A DNA stretch of 64,000 bases from Aminobacter carboxidus (lineage in GTDB: Bacteria > Pseudomonadota > Alphaproteobacteria > Rhizobiales > Rhizobiaceae): NCBI RefSeq assembly GCF_014863355.1, contig NZ_JACZEP010000001.1, positions 1,116,001 through 1,180,000 on the forward strand, read 5' to 3'. The notes beneath the pieces are model-generated. The model did not search any database. It was given only the letters and a program-made list of their open reading frames with translations, and had not been told where the DNA came from. The stretch's first letter is position 1. The number at the start of each line of letters is the position of its first letter. A program made the position numbers and the translations under genes. Below are positions 8,300-17,718 of the stretch, in pieces.

Positions 8300-8335
8300 A
8301 AAAAGAAAGTATGCCAACTATGCGGTCGGCATACT
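8300..8335 (-). terminator. Intrinsic terminator of nrdJ
   Basis: On the minus strand AGTATGCC pairs with GGCATACT (8308-8315 and 8328-8335) around a 12-nt loop and is followed by TTCTTTTTT. The upstream arm overlaps the nrdJ stop codon, so transcription ends right at the gene end. Confidence 0.8.
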
Positions 8336-11300
8336 ATGAGCAGCCCGATGTACTTCCGCAGGTGTCGCACTTCTCGCAGGTGCCGTTGCGGACCATGGTG
8401 AAGTTCTGGCACTCCGAGCAGGAATTGCCGGTGTAGCCTTGCAGCATCGACTTGGCGCGGCGGTCGGCGGCGACTTTCTTGGCCTCGGTCGCTTCCTGGG
8501 CGGCAGCGTCGGTGAACAGCGAGGTCGTCACCGTCTCGGAAGTCTCCTCGATGGTGATTTCTTCGACCAGTTCCTTGGCACGCTCCTCGTAGTCACGCTT
8601 GTAGGCGGTGGATTCCTCGACCGAGATCGCGGCTTTTGGTGCCAGCGACAGCACGTTGGAGCCGGAGAAGGCGGTCACGGGCGTGGCGCGCGCCGGGCTT
8701 GGAGTGGCAGCCGAGCCCTTGGGATCGTTGCCGGCGACGCCGGAGACGACCTTGAGCGGGGAGGCGCCGCGGGTCAGGCCCTTGGAGAAGGGCAGGGCCT
8801 TGCCTTCGGTGATGCCCTTGCCGAGGGCCGTCTTGTCGAAGTCCGACTGGTCGACATGGGCGAGGTCGTGGCGGTTGAGATAGCTGACGGCGAGCTCGCG
8901 GAAGACATAGTCGAGGATCGAAGTGGCGTTCTTGATGGCATCGTTGCCGATGACCATGCCGGCCGGCTCGAACTTGGTGAAGGTGAAGGCCTCGACATAT
9001 TCGTCGAGCGGCACGCCATACTGCAGGCCGAGCGAGATCGAGATGGCGAAATTGTTCATCATCGCGCGGAAAGCAGCGCCTTCCTTGTGCATGTCGATGA
9101 AGATCTCGCCGAGGCGACCGTCGTCGAACTCGCCGGTGCGCAGGTAGACCTTGTGGCCGCCGACGACGGCCTTCTGGGTGTAGCCCTTGCGGCGGTTCGG
9201 CAGCTTTTCGCGTTCGCGGTAGAGGCGCTCGATGACGCGCTCGACGATCTTTTCGGTGACCTGTACCGCCTTGGCTGCGGCAGGGGCCGCGAGCAGCGCC
9301 TCGACGGCCTCATCTTCATCCTCGTCCTCATCTGCGATGAGCGAGGCATTGAGTGGCTGCGACAGCTTGGAGCCGTCGCGATAGAGCGCGTTGGCCTTGA
9401 GCGCCAGCTTCCACGAGAGCATGTAGGCGCTCTTGCAGTCCTCGACCGTCGCCTCGTTGGGCATGTTGATGGTCTTGGAGATGGCGCCCGAGATGAAGGG
9501 CTGGGCCGCCGCCATCATGCGGATATGGCTTTCGACCGAAAGATAGCGCTTGCCGATCTTGCCGCACGGATTGGCGCAGTCGAAGACGGGCAGGTGCTCG
9601 TCCTTGAGGAAGGGCGCGCCCTCGAGCGTCATCGCACCGCAGACATGGATGTTGGCGGCTTCGATGTCCTTCCTGGAGAAGCCGATCGCCGGCAGGATCT
9701 CGAACGAGAAATCGTTGAGCTGCGCGTCGGTGAAGCCGAAGGTCTCCTTCACCCAGTCGGCGCCAAGCGTCCACTGGTTGAACACGAACTTGATGTCGAA
9801 GGCGCTCTTGAGCGCGGCATTCAACGCCTCGATCTTCTCGTCGGTGAAGCCCTTGGCCTTCAGCGCGCCGGGGTTGATGCCGGGCGCCTGGTTGAGGTTG
9901 CCATGGCCGACGGCATAGGCCTCGATCTCGGCGATCTGGGCCTCGGTGTAGCCGAGCGTGCGCAGCGCCTCCGGAACGGCGCGGTTGATGATCTTGAAGT
10001 AGCCGCCGCCGGCGAGCTTCTTGAACTTGACCAGCGCGAAGTCGGGCTCGATGCCAGTGGTGTCGCAATCCATGACCAGGCCGATCGTGCCGGTCGGCGC
10101 GATCACGGTTGCCTGGGCGTTGCGGTAGCCATGCTCCTCGCCGAGTTCGATGGCGCGGTCCCAGGCAGCACGGGCGTGGCTGACCAGGTCCTGCTGCTTG
10201 AGGTCGGAAGCGACCAGCGGCACGGGATGGACCGACAGCTTTTCGTAGCCGTCCTTGTCGCCATAGGCGGCGCGGCGGTGATTGCGCATGACGCGCAGCA
10301 TGTTTGCGGCGTTGCGGTCATAGTCCGGGAAGGCGCCGAGCTCGGAGGCCATCTCGGCCGAGGTGGCATAGGCGACGCCGGTCATGATCGCCGTCAGCGC
10401 GCCGCCAATGGCACGGCCTTCGTCGGAGTCATAAGGAATGCCTGAGGTCATCAGCAGGCCGCCAATGTTGGCGTAGCCGAGGCCAAGCGTGCGGTACTCG
10501 TAGGACAGCTTGGCGATTTCCTTGGACGGGAACTGCGCCATCATGACCGAGATTTCGAGCACGACGGTCCAAAGGCGCACGGTGTGCTCGTAGGCCGCGA
10601 TGTCGATTGTCCCGTCGGTGTTGCGATAGGGCAAAAGGTTGATCGACGCCAGGTTGCAGGCCGTGTCGTCGAGGAACATGTATTCCGAACACGGGTTCGA
10701 CGCACGGATGGCGCCCGCCGAGGCGCAGGTGTGCCAATCGTTCATCGTGGTGTTGAAGTGCAGGCCGGGATCAGCCGACGCCCAGGCGGCGTAGCCGATC
10801 TTTTCCCACAGGTCGCGGGCCTTGAGCGTCTTCATGACCTTGCCGTCCTTGCGGGCGGTCAGCTGCCAATCGCTGTCCTGTTCGACGGCGCGCAGGAAAT
10901 CATCCTTGAGCGAAACCGAATTGTTGGAGTTCTGGCCCGAAACGGTGAGATAGGCCTCCGAATCCCAGTCGGTGTCGTAGGTCTTGAAATCGATCGAGGT
11001 GTAGCCCTGCTTGGCGAACTGGATGACGCGGTAGATGTAGTTCTCCGGCACCGCGTTCTTCTTGGCGGCCTTGATCTCGCGCTTGAGCGCGGTGTTGATC
11101 GCCGGATCGAAGCAATCGTCGTCCTGGCCTTCGCAGTTGACGCAGGCGGCCATGATCTTGGCGAGGTGCTGCTTGACGATCTTGGAGCCGGTGACGAGAG
11201 CGGCGACCTTCTGCTCTTCCTTCACCTTCCAGTCGATATAGGCCTCGATGTCGGGGTGGTCGGCGTCGACGACGACCATCTTGGCGGCACGGCGGGTGGT

Positions 11301-12116
11301 GCCGCCCGACTTGATGGCGCCTGCTGCGCGGTCGCCGATCTTGAGGAAGCTCATCAAGCCCGATGAACGGCCGCCGCCCGAAAGCTTTTCGCCTTCGCCG
11401 CGCAGATGCGAGAAGTTCGAGCCGGTGCCCGAACCATACTTGAACAGGCGCGCTTCACGTACCCACAGGTCCATGATGCCGCCCTCGTTGACGAGGTCGT
11501 CGGCGACCGACTGGATGAAGCAGGCATGCGGCTGCGGGTGTTCGTAGGACGACTTCGACTTGGTCAGCTTGCCGGTGAAGGGGTCGACGTAGAAATGGCC
11601 CTGGCCGGGACCGTCGATGCCATAGGCCCAGTGCAGGCCGGTGTTGAACCATTGCGGCGAGTTGGGTGCGACGCGCTGGGTGGCGAGCATGTAGGACAAT
11701 TCGTCCTTGAACGCACGGGCGTCGTCCTCTGATTTGAAGTAGCCGCCCTTCCAGCCCCAGTAGGTCCAGGTGCCGGCGAGACGGTCGAAGACCTGACGGG
11801 CGTCGATTTCTGAGCCGTAGCGTTCGTTTTCGGGCAGCTTGGCGAGTTCGGCCTCGTCGGGCACCGAGCGCCACAGGAACGAGGGGACGTCGTTTTCCTC
11901 GACCTTCTTCAGCCGGGCGGGCACGCCGGCCTTGCGGAAATACTTCTGCGCCAGGATGTCGGCGGCGACCTGGGAGAACTGCGCCGGCACATCAATGTTG
12001 TCGAGCCGGAAGACCACCGAGCCGTCCGGATTCTTGATCTCGGAAAGGGCCTTGCGGAACTCGATCTCCGCGTAGGCCGATTGTCCATCCTTGGTGAAAC
12101 GCCGCTCGATGCGCAT
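8334..12116 (-). CDS. nrdJ: Vitamin B12-dependent (class II) ribonucleoside-diphosphate reductase
   Basis: This 1260-aa enzyme reduces ribonucleotides to deoxyribonucleotides in the cytoplasm using adenosylcobalamin to make the thiyl radical. Motifs seen include the substrate-site segment [12 protein letters not shown], the catalytic loop [19 protein letters not shown] after the barrel core, and a C-terminal zinc-ribbon/shuttle tail with [12 protein letters not shown] and a final GCS. Length and tail fit the long single-chain NrdJ of alphaproteobacteria. The ATG at 12116 begins [12 protein letters not shown], the usual N-terminus. An NrdR box lies about 264 bp upstream and an intrinsic terminator overlaps the stop. 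It stands alone as a transcription unit and marks the return to core genome right of the defence island. Confidence 0.97.
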   Translation of the reverse strand: MRIERRFTKDGQSAYAEIEFRKALSEIKNPDGSVVFRLDNIDVPAQFSQVAADILAQKYFRKAGVPARLKKVEENDVPSFLWRSVPDEAELAKLPENERYGSEIDARQVFDRLAGTWTYWGWKGGYFKSEDDARAFKDELSYMLATQRVAPNSPQWFNTGLHWAYGIDGPGQGHFYVDPFTGKLTKSKSSYEHPQPHACFIQSVADDLVNEGGIMDLWVREARLFKYGSGTGSNFSHLRGEGEKLSGGGRSSGLMSFLKIGDRAAGAIKSGGTTRRAAKMVVVDADHPDIEAYIDWKVKEEQKVAALVTGSKIVKQHLAKIMAACVNCEGQDDDCFDPAINTALKREIKAAKKNAVPENYIYRVIQFAKQGYTSIDFKTYDTDWDSEAYLTVSGQNSNNSVSLKDDFLRAVEQDSDWQLTARKDGKVMKTLKARDLWEKIGYAAWASADPGLHFNTTMNDWHTCASAGAIRASNPCSEYMFLDDTACNLASINLLPYRNTDGTIDIAAYEHTVRLWTVVLEISVMMAQFPSKEIAKLSYEYRTLGLGYANIGGLLMTSGIPYDSDEGRAIGGALTAIMTGVAYATSAEMASELGAFPDYDRNAANMLRVMRNHRRAAYGDKDGYEKLSVHPVPLVASDLKQQDLVSHARAAWDRAIELGEEHGYRNAQATVIAPTGTIGLVMDCDTTGIEPDFALVKFKKLAGGGYFKIINRAVPEALRTLGYTEAQIAEIEAYAVGHGNLNQAPGINPGALKAKGFTDEKIEALNAALKSAFDIKFVFNQWTLGADWVKETFGFTDAQLNDFSFEILPAIGFSRKDIEAANIHVCGAMTLEGAPFLKDEHLPVFDCANPCGKIGKRYLSVESHIRMMAAAQPFISGAISKTINMPNEATVEDCKSAYMLSWKLALKANALYRDGSKLSQPLNASLIADEDEDEDEAVEALLAAPAAAKAVQVTEKIVERVIERLYREREKLPNRRKGYTQKAVVGGHKVYLRTGEFDDGRLGEIFIDMHKEGAAFRAMMNNFAISISLGLQYGVPLDEYVEAFTFTKFEPAGMVIGNDAIKNATSILDYVFRELAVSYLNRHDLAHVDQSDFDKTALGKGITEGKALPFSKGLTRGASPLKVVSGVAGNDPKGSAATPSPARATPVTAFSGSNVLSLAPKAAISVEESTAYKRDYEERAKELVEEITIEETSETVTTSLFTDAAAQEATEAKKVAADRRAKSMLQGYTGNSCSECQNFTMVRNGTCEKCDTCGSTSGCS

Positions 12117-12350
12117 CGGTCGATTTCCTTTTGTCTATATATAGCGTCTTTCGCGGGAAATTTCCCGTTGCTGATGCGAAAGACGCAAGCCCGTCTGAAC
12201 CGGCGGCCTGAACAGCCGGTTGCCCTATCCCGCCTATCCCGCGGCCTGACCTGGAAAACTCCTTCCGGAGCCTGTTCCCATCAACCTGCGGACCGTTGCG
12301 GGTCCTTGAAACTGAAACTTTTTCTGCGATTCCCTCATGGAGGGCTACTC

Positions 12351-12366
12351 ACACTATCTAGCGGTC
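12351..12366. promoter_or_regulatory. Degenerate second NrdR half-site
   Basis: ACACTATCTAGCGGTC keeps the ACACTAT half of the NrdR box but not the other half. It lies 29 bp from the consensus box at 12380, close to the tandem spacing usual for NrdR sites. Confidence 0.45.
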
Positions 12367-12379
12367 AGGTTGGCTGCAA

Positions 12380-12395
12380 ACACTAAATATAGTGT
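12380..12395. promoter_or_regulatory. NrdR box upstream of nrdJ
   Basis: ACACTAAATATAGTGT matches the NrdR consensus (acaCwATATATwGtgt) with dyad symmetry. NrdR is the ATP/dATP-sensing repressor of ribonucleotide reductase genes, so the box predicts repression of nrdJ when dATP is high. Confidence 0.8.
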
Positions 12396-12755
12396 TAACA
12401 GAAGATTTCCGCCAGTCCCACATTTTTACCATCCAACCCCTTGGACATCCAGAAACCGCACGCTTCGGCGCCCCGCAGGGCGGGGGGTAAATGCGAGCAG
12501 CTACGCACAAAATCTGGGAAAAAGACCGGGCTCTTAACAATCCGGCCGCACACTCTACAAGCGCGCTTGAGTCATAAAAGGCGACTCGGCAGCCAACGTC
12601 AAGGAGTCGTTCTTGTAGATTTTGTGACCCCAACATCTTGTGTGTCACTAATGTGGATAACGGGGAGAACTTGCTGCGCGGACGAAGCCGGCGCAACAAC
12701 GGCGAAGGCTAAAAATGCCTGCCGCGAGCCGCCTTGTGGTGAGGGTTGGTATTGC

Positions 12756-13247
12756 TCAGGCGGCGAATTTTGCGTGCGCGGCACCAAAAGACGAGATCAG
12801 CCGGCAAAGGTCGGGTTCGTTGACCATGCGTGCAGCTTCGCTGGGAGAGACCCACTTGCGCGTGCGCTGGCGCCGCTCTTTCCACTTTTCGGCGACCTTG
12901 CGTACTTCGAGCGGATAGACCAGCACCTCGCAGGCGACCTGTTCGCCGCTCGAAAGCTCCTTGAGGTAGAAATAGCGGCCGGCTTCATGGGTATCGACCG
13001 AGCCGCTGAGGCCGGCTTCTTCGCTCGCCTCGCGCGCCGCGGTCTCGCACAGCCGCTCGGCGGTTTCCGGCCAGCCCTTGGGCAGGACCCAGCGTCCGGT
13101 GTCGCGGCTGGTGATGAGCATGATTTCGATGCCGGTGGCGGTGCGGTGCCAGGGCAGGGCGGCAACCTGGAGCCTGCAGGCTGGAGCGCCGAACAGTCGG
13201 CGTATCCGCTCGACCAGATGGTTGTGATAGACTGGCTTCATCAGCAT
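12756..13247 (-). CDS. Nudix hydrolase
   Basis: The Nudix box is complete at about residues 58-80 (GWPETAERLCETAAREASEEAGL is its span; key residues G, E, REASEEAGL). The 163-aa protein starts at the ATG at 13247, preceded by TAGGG at 6-7 nt; longer frames upstream lack coding character. Nudix enzymes cleave nucleoside diphosphates linked to another group; the substrate here is unknown, though the small DIPP-like layout (LPKGWPE just before the box) suggests diphosphoinositol-polyphosphate or dinucleoside-polyphosphate hydrolases. It is monocistronic, between nrdJ and gpt, both on the same strand. Fold certain, substrate open. Confidence 0.9.
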   Translation of the reverse strand: MLMKPVYHNHLVERIRRLFGAPACRLQVAALPWHRTATGIEIMLITSRDTGRWVLPKGWPETAERLCETAAREASEEAGLSGSVDTHEAGRYFYLKELSSGEQVACEVLVYPLEVRKVAEKWKERRQRTRKWVSPSEAARMVNEPDLCRLISSFGAAHAKFAA

Positions 13248-13337
13248 CGGCAGCCCTACCTGACCTGTAGAATCATGCGCCGCATCACGAATTGTAGGGT
13301 TAATCCTCCGTAACAAAAGTAAATAGATTGATAACAA

Positions 13338-13363
13338 AACGCCCGACATGAAGGCCGGGCGTT
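13338..13363 (-). terminator. Intrinsic terminator downstream of gpt
   Basis: Minus-strand arms AACGCCCG and CGGGCGTT enclose a 10-nt loop and are followed by TTGTTATC. It sits 30 bp after the gpt stop codon. Confidence 0.65.
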
Positions 13364-13392
13364 GGGAATGGCAGAAACTGTGGGGCGGACGG

Positions 13393-13890
13393 TCAGCCCA
13401 TGTGGTCTTCAGCGATCGGCTTCTGGTAGGTGAAGCCGAGATCCCAGGGGAAATAGATCCAGGTGTCCTGCGATACCTCGGTGACGAAGGTGTCGACGAG
13501 CGGCCGACCCTTGGGCTTGGCATAGACGGTGGCAAAATGCGCCTTGGGCATCATTGCGCGAACGATCGCGGCGGTCTTGCCGGTGTCGGTCAGGTCGTCG
13601 ACGATCAGCACGTTTTCGCCTTCGCCTTCGAGCAGCGATGGCGTGATCTCCTTCAGCACCTGCAACTGACCCTGCGAGGTGTAGTCGTGATACGAGGCGA
13701 TACAGATCGTCTCGATCAGCCGGATGCCGAGTTCGCGCGAGATGATCGCCGCCGGGACGAGGCCGCCGCGGGTGATGCAGACGATCGCCTTCCACTGCGG
13801 ATTGACGCCGGCGAGGCGCCAGGCGAGCGCGCGCGCATCGCGGTGGAACTGATCCCAGGATACGGGAAAGGCTTTTTCGGGAAGGGACAT
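13393..13890 (-). CDS. gpt: Xanthine-guanine phosphoribosyltransferase
   Basis: The 165-aa protein transfers the phosphoribosyl group of PRPP to xanthine or guanine in purine salvage. The PRPP-binding loop [14 protein letters not shown] lies at residues 94-107, the early ITRGGLVPA (39-47) forms the PPi-binding loop, and the C-terminal YFPWDLG is typical of Gpt and separates it from hypoxanthine enzymes. Length fits Gpt. The ATG at 13890 follows GGGAAGG-like purines within the preceding bases. An intrinsic terminator follows. Single-gene unit. Confidence 0.92.
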   Translation of the reverse strand: MSLPEKAFPVSWDQFHRDARALAWRLAGVNPQWKAIVCITRGGLVPAAIISRELGIRLIETICIASYHDYTSQGQLQVLKEITPSLLEGEGENVLIVDDLTDTGKTAAIVRAMMPKAHFATVYAKPKGRPLVDTFVTEVSQDTWIYFPWDLGFTYQKPIAEDHMG

Positions 13891-14018
13891 GTGACGCGCA
13901 CTCCGGCTCGGCGCGCCACCTGGCGCGGAAATAGGGGAATGCAGGCGGAATTAGCCGGAAAGCCCCGTCCTTGGCAAGGGCGGGGCGCCAGGAGCGGTCA
14001 GTAAATCAGGCGGTAATC

Positions 14019-14858
14019 TTACCGTGACAGCAGGATCGCGGTGTCGCCGGCCTGCAGGACGTTGCGGGTGACGCCGCCAAACAGGAACTCGCGGATCCAC
14101 GAATGGCTGTAAGCGCCCATCACCAGAAGGTCGGAGCCGGTTTCGACCATCTTGTTATGGATGACGGCGTCGACGGTGTGCCCGCGCGAGGCCTCGACGC
14201 TGACCGACACCTTGGCGCCGTGGCGGGCGAAGGCCGAGGCGATTTCGGCGCCTGCCGCGTCCATGGTCTGGTCAGCGGTTTCGACGGGGTCGATGACCAG
14301 GATTTCGGTGGTGTCGGCCTCGACGATGAAGGGTAGGGCGTCGAAGGCGGCGCGCGTGGCCTCGCGGCTGCCGTTCCAGGCAATCAGGATGCGGCGAAAG
14401 GTCGAGATCAGCGGCGCCGAATGCGGCACCACCAGTACCGGCCGGCCGGCCTCGTAGATCAGCGAGTCGATATCGGCGGCAACCGAATCCCGAGCCTCGG
14501 GCGAGGACTGGGCAACAATGACGATGTCGGCGCAACGCGCGCTTTCCACGCCCGACAGCGCGCTGTCGCCGGAAAAGCTCTCGAAGCTGCGCCATTCGAA
14601 CGACAGGCCCGATGACTCGATGCGCGCCAGGAACGCCTTCTGCACCTTCTCGGCGCGCTCCTTGCACAGATCGGCATTGGCCTGGATGAATTCGGTGTCG
14701 GGGAAGCCGACAGCGGTCGTGTAGGGCATCGCGAGTGCCTCGGCGTGGACGCCGATGAGGTGGCTTTCGTGCCGGTCGGCAAACGGGATCGCTACGTCGA
14801 GAACCCGGGCGACGTCGCGTTCGCTCTGGATAATGGCAACGATTGTCTTGAACGGCAT
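14019..14858 (-). CDS. Universal stress protein with two UspA domains
   Basis: The ATG at 14858 has a strong GGAGGG site 5-6 nt upstream, giving 279 aa. Two UspA repeats are visible: residues 1-145 beginning FKTIVAIIQSE, and 150-279 beginning FRRILIAWNGSREA. The second ends with GAYSHSWIREFLFGGVTRN, the ATP-binding Gx2Gx9G(S/T)-like end of UspA, here with the usual rhizobial variation. The first repeat lacks that motif and may not bind nucleotide. Role is stress tolerance in the cytoplasm; specific partner unknown. Neighbours (gpt, cinA-like) give no operon hint. Confidence 0.88.
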   Translation of the reverse strand: MPFKTIVAIIQSERDVARVLDVAIPFADRHESHLIGVHAEALAMPYTTAVGFPDTEFIQANADLCKERAEKVQKAFLARIESSGLSFEWRSFESFSGDSALSGVESARCADIVIVAQSSPEARDSVAADIDSLIYEAGRPVLVVPHSAPLISTFRRILIAWNGSREATRAAFDALPFIVEADTTEILVIDPVETADQTMDAAGAEIASAFARHGAKVSVSVEASRGHTVDAVIHNKMVETGSDLLVMGAYSHSWIREFLFGGVTRNVLQAGDTAILLSR

Positions 14859-14939
14859 GGCTCCCTCCTTCACGTGAGCTGAATTCTGCCCTGCCAAAGA
14901 AACACTGACATGCCCGTACTTGTTCCAATGTGACTTGAA

Positions 14940-14994
14940 TCAAGTGTTTGGGATCAGCCTTTGGGCTCAAGTGTTCGGGATCAAGTGTTCGCGG
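14940..14994. repeat. Short tandem repeat, about four 13-14-bp units
   Basis: Units at 14940 (TCAAGTGTTTGGGA), 14954 (TCAGCCTTTGGGC, degenerate), 14967 (TCAAGTGTTCGGGA) and 14981 (TCAAGTGTTCGCGG) follow each other without gaps. They fill the gap between uspA and the cinA-like gene and end 4 bp before the latter's stop codon. Confidence 0.7.
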
Positions 14995-14998
14995 CCGC

Positions 14999-15739
14999 TC
15001 AGGCGGCCTTGGCGATGTCGGCGAGCATCGCCTCGATGGCGATGCGCGCGGAGTCCATGGCTTCCTGCGAGCGTGAGCGGACCACGAGCTCGGTCCAGAA
15101 CGTGCCGTCGAGGTACTTCGGGTAGGAGCCGATGATGGTGTCGGGGTGCGCCTTCTGGATATCGCCGAGCGGCCCGCCGATAGTGCCTTCGCCATAAGGG
15201 CACTGCACGGTTGTCGATAACAGCTTGGCTCCGGTCCTGAGCGTCGGCATGACATTGTCGAGCATCGCCTGGAAGATCGACGGCACGCCGGCCATGACGT
15301 GGACGTTGCCGATGCGGAAGCCGGGCGCCACCGAGACGGGGTTCTCGATCAGGTCGGCGCCGCGCGGCGTGCGCGCCATGCGCTTGCGTGCCGCGGAGAA
15401 TTCCAGGCCGCGCGAGGCGTAGTTGGCTTCCAGCATGGCATAGGCGCGCGGCTCGTATTCGCAAGGCACGCCGAAGGCCTTGGAGATCGAGTCGGCGGTG
15501 ATGTCGTCATGGGTCGGGCCGATGCCGCCGGTGGTGAAGACGTAGTCGTAGCGGGCGCGCACCGCATTGACCGCGGCGACGATCTCGTCCTCGTCGTCCG
15601 CGACAATACGCACCTCCCTGAGGTCGATGCCCGAGGCGGTCATCATGTCGGCGAGGTGACCGATGTTCTTGTCCTTGGTGCGGCCGGACAGGATCTCGTC
15701 GCCGATGACGACCATTGCTGCGGTGACGATGTCGGCCAT
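14999..15739 (-). CDS. CinA-type molybdopterin-binding domain protein
   Basis: The 246-aa protein is a MoCF-biosynthesis (MoaB/MogA-like) fold with VVIGDEILSGRTKDKN near the N-terminus and TTGGIGPTHDDITADS at about residues 69-84, both hallmarks of the CinA N-terminal domain. The C-terminal nicotinamide-nucleotide amidase domain of full CinA is absent, as in the short alphaproteobacterial homologues called competence/damage-inducible protein A. In CinA this domain hydrolyses ADP-ribose-type compounds; that activity is plausible here but not shown. Start ATG 15739 gives the usual N-terminus. Tandem repeats lie immediately downstream. Confidence 0.85.
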   Translation of the reverse strand: MADIVTAAMVVIGDEILSGRTKDKNIGHLADMMTASGIDLREVRIVADDEDEIVAAVNAVRARYDYVFTTGGIGPTHDDITADSISKAFGVPCEYEPRAYAMLEANYASRGLEFSAARKRMARTPRGADLIENPVSVAPGFRIGNVHVMAGVPSIFQAMLDNVMPTLRTGAKLLSTTVQCPYGEGTIGGPLGDIQKAHPDTIIGSYPKYLDGTFWTELVVRSRSQEAMDSARIAIEAMLADIAKAA

Positions 15740-15919
15740 ATCAGAAGCTCCGTTGTCGGCTCAGTCAGATACAGGCGCACGGACAAGCGGGCAATGGTCG
15801 CCGTTTGGTGAACGATGCGTCACGTATTGGGACGCTTTCATTGAACGGCCAATCCACTACATCTATCCCAGCCGCCGACCCAAGACGGCGCAACGAGATT
15901 TCCCGTTTGGAGAGATGAA

Positions 15920-16549
15920 ATGGCTAAGATTCTTGTTCTGTATTATTCGAGCTGGGGCCATATGGAGCAGATGGCCAAGGCCGCTGCCGAAGGCGCACGC
16001 GCTGGTGGCGCCGACGTGACCATCAAGCGCGTTCCCGAGCTGGTCCCCGAGGCCGTCGCCAAGGCTGCCTACTACAAGCTCGACCAGGAAGCGCCGATCG
16101 CCGATCCGCTCGAACTGGCCGACTATGACGGCATCATCATCGGCACCGCCACGCGCTATGGCACCATGGCCTCGCAGATGAAGAACTTCCTCGACCAGAC
16201 CGGCCCGCTTTGGGCCAAGGGCGCCTTGCTCGACAAGGTCGGTTCGGTGATGGTCTCGACCGCGACCCAGCATGGTGGCGCCGAACTCGCACTGATCAAC
16301 GCCCAGATCCACCTGCAGCACCACGGCATGGTGATCGTGCCGCTGTCTTATGCCTACCAGGGCCAGATGGGCAACGACGTGGTCCGCGGCGGCGCGCCTT
16401 ACGGCATGACCACGACCTCGGACGGCGACGGTTCGCGTCAGCCGTCGGCGCAGGAGCTCGAAGGCGCCCATTTCCAGGGCAAGCGCGTGGCCGAGATCGC
16501 CATTCGCCTGCATGGCAAGGGCACGAATGCTGTCAAGGAAGTCGCATAA
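15920..16549 (+). CDS. wrbA: NAD(P)H:quinone oxidoreductase WrbA
   Basis: This 209-aa flavodoxin-like FMN enzyme reduces quinones by two electrons, avoiding semiquinone radicals. The phosphate-binding loop is [12 protein letters not shown] near residue 8, followed by [20 protein letters not shown] (about 75-94) and [13 protein letters not shown] (about 111-123), which are WrbA signatures. GGAGAG lies 5 nt before the ATG. A strong intrinsic terminator follows. It is a single-gene unit. Confidence 0.95.
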   Translation: MAKILVLYYSSWGHMEQMAKAAAEGARAGGADVTIKRVPELVPEAVAKAAYYKLDQEAPIADPLELADYDGIIIGTATRYGTMASQMKNFLDQTGPLWAKGALLDKVGSVMVSTATQHGGAELALINAQIHLQHHGMVIVPLSYAYQGQMGNDVVRGGAPYGMTTTSDGDGSRQPSAQELEGAHFQGKRVAEIAIRLHGKGTNAVKEVA

Positions 16550-16577
16550 CAGCTTCTGATTGCTACAATTTTTGTGA

Positions 16578-16604
16578 ACGGGCGGCCGCAAGGCCGCCCG
16601 TTTT
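16578..16604 (+). terminator. Intrinsic terminator of wrbA
   Basis: A perfect 10-bp stem (ACGGGCGGCC with its complement) around loop GCAA is followed by TTT. It lies 29 bp after the wrbA stop. Confidence 0.85.
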
Positions 16605-16670
16605 GCATACCCCGGGTTTGCGCCGCCAACAGGCGCAGCTAAGCTGCGGACATTGCCTGCAGGAGGTTCG

Positions 16671-17660
16671 ATGGCGACTGCGACGATTCTCGGATGGGTG
16701 GCCAGCATCGCCTTTCTGGCCATGGCGCTGGTCGGCGGCTACTTCGTGCTGGCAACGCGCAGGATTTCGGCGCAGGCCGAACGCGCGGTGCCGGCGAGCG
16801 GCAGGTTCATGACACTAGGTGCCCACCGAATCCACTATGTCGACCAGGGCGAGGGCCGCCCGATCCTGTTCATCCACGGACTTGGCGCGCAACTGCACCA
16901 TTTCCGCCACCCGCTGTTTCCCGAACTCGCTGATTTCAGGTGCGTCGCGCTCGATCGGCCGGGCTCGGGCTATTCCGCGCGGCCGGTCAGCTTTTCCGGC
17001 GGCCTTGTCGAGCAGGCCGATCTGGTCGCACGCTTCATTACCGAACTTGGGCTGGAGAAGCCGCTTGTCGTTGGCCATTCGCTCGGCGGTGCCGTGGCAC
17101 TGGCACTGGCGGAAAACCACCCCGAGACGGTTTCGGGGCTGGTGCTGCTGTCGCCGCTGACTCATCTGGAAGACGAGCTGCGGCCCGAGTTCCGCTCGCT
17201 CTACATCAAGTCGTCGCTGAAGCGCCGCCTGATGGCTGAAACGCTGGCTGTGCCGACAAGCCTGAAATATGCGCCGCAAACATTGGCCTTCCTGTTTTCG
17301 CCGCAGGCAGCACCCCAGGACTACGGCACCGCCGGCGGCGGTTTTGCCGGGCTCAGGCCAAGCCACTTCTACGCAACCTCGGCCGACATGGTGGCGATCG
17401 AGCGCGATCTTGGCGCGATCCAGGCGCGTTATGGCGAGCTGGATCTGCCGGTCGGCGTGATGTTCGGCACGGCTGACCGCGTGCTTGACTTCCGCCTGCA
17501 CGGCGCACCCCTGGCCGGCCGGATCAAGGATCTTGAGCTCGACCTGGTCGATGGCCTGGGCCACATGCCGCAATTCGTCGAGGCGAAGCGGGTGGCGGGC
17601 TTGGTCAGGCGCATCGCCGCCAGGGCTTTTGGGACGCCGGCTGACAAGCTCGTCGGATAG
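16671..17660 (+). CDS. Membrane-anchored alpha/beta hydrolase
   Basis: AGGAGG 5 nt upstream fixes the start at ATG 16671 (329 aa). Residues 6-28 form one hydrophobic helix, probably a membrane anchor with the enzyme on the periplasmic side. The fold shows the oxyanion-strand HGLG, the nucleophile elbow GHSLGG at about residue 133, the acid segment GTADRVLD and the final histidine in DGLGHMPQ. The substrate is unknown; esterase, lipase or dehalogenase activities all use this scaffold. It lies between wrbA (terminated) and a convergent SH3 protein and is a single-gene unit. Confidence 0.88.
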   Translation: MATATILGWVASIAFLAMALVGGYFVLATRRISAQAERAVPASGRFMTLGAHRIHYVDQGEGRPILFIHGLGAQLHHFRHPLFPELADFRCVALDRPGSGYSARPVSFSGGLVEQADLVARFITELGLEKPLVVGHSLGGAVALALAENHPETVSGLVLLSPLTHLEDELRPEFRSLYIKSSLKRRLMAETLAVPTSLKYAPQTLAFLFSPQAAPQDYGTAGGGFAGLRPSHFYATSADMVAIERDLGAIQARYGELDLPVGVMFGTADRVLDFRLHGAPLAGRIKDLELDLVDGLGHMPQFVEAKRVAGLVRRIAARAFGTPADKLVG

Positions 17661-17668
17661 AGTGATCT

Positions 17669-17718
17669 TAGGCAATTCCGGACGGAGCCGCTGCGCATTT
17701 TTCCCGGAACTGCCTTAA
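17669..17718. repeat. Imperfect palindromic intergenic repeat
   Basis: AGGCAATTCCGG and CCGGAACTGCCT form an imperfect hairpin around a GC-rich loop, between two convergent genes and touching the end of the SH3 gene. It looks like a widespread Mesorhizobium-type palindrome (from memory). It may act as a bidirectional terminator. Confidence 0.45.

Larger units (their letters stand above)
12117..12755. other. Long non-coding region upstream of nrdJ
   Basis: About 640 bp lack a supportable gene. The part next to nrdJ would be a 5' leader of roughly 230-260 nt if transcription starts near the NrdR boxes. I saw no B12-box that would make it a cobalamin riboswitch. The distal part contains one perfect DnaA box (TGTGGATAA, 12652-12660) and the 3' flank of the Nudix gene. 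Confidence 0.5.

Noticed and set aside
7929-8300. Attachment site or integrase remnant at the island edge
   Set aside because: No direct repeat, tRNA end or integrase fragment is visible there.
8439-10445. Long open frame on the plus strand (668 codons)
   Set aside because: It is antisense to nrdJ, whose motifs are unmistakable; long antisense frames are expected in high-G+C codon usage.
12117-12340. Cobalamin riboswitch upstream of nrdJ
   Set aside because: I looked for the B12 box on the nrdJ strand and did not find it; NrdR control is the better-supported mechanism.
12652-12660. Replication origin near nrdJ
   Set aside because: One DnaA box only; no cluster, no AT-rich unwinding element, no dnaA, repABC or parAB.
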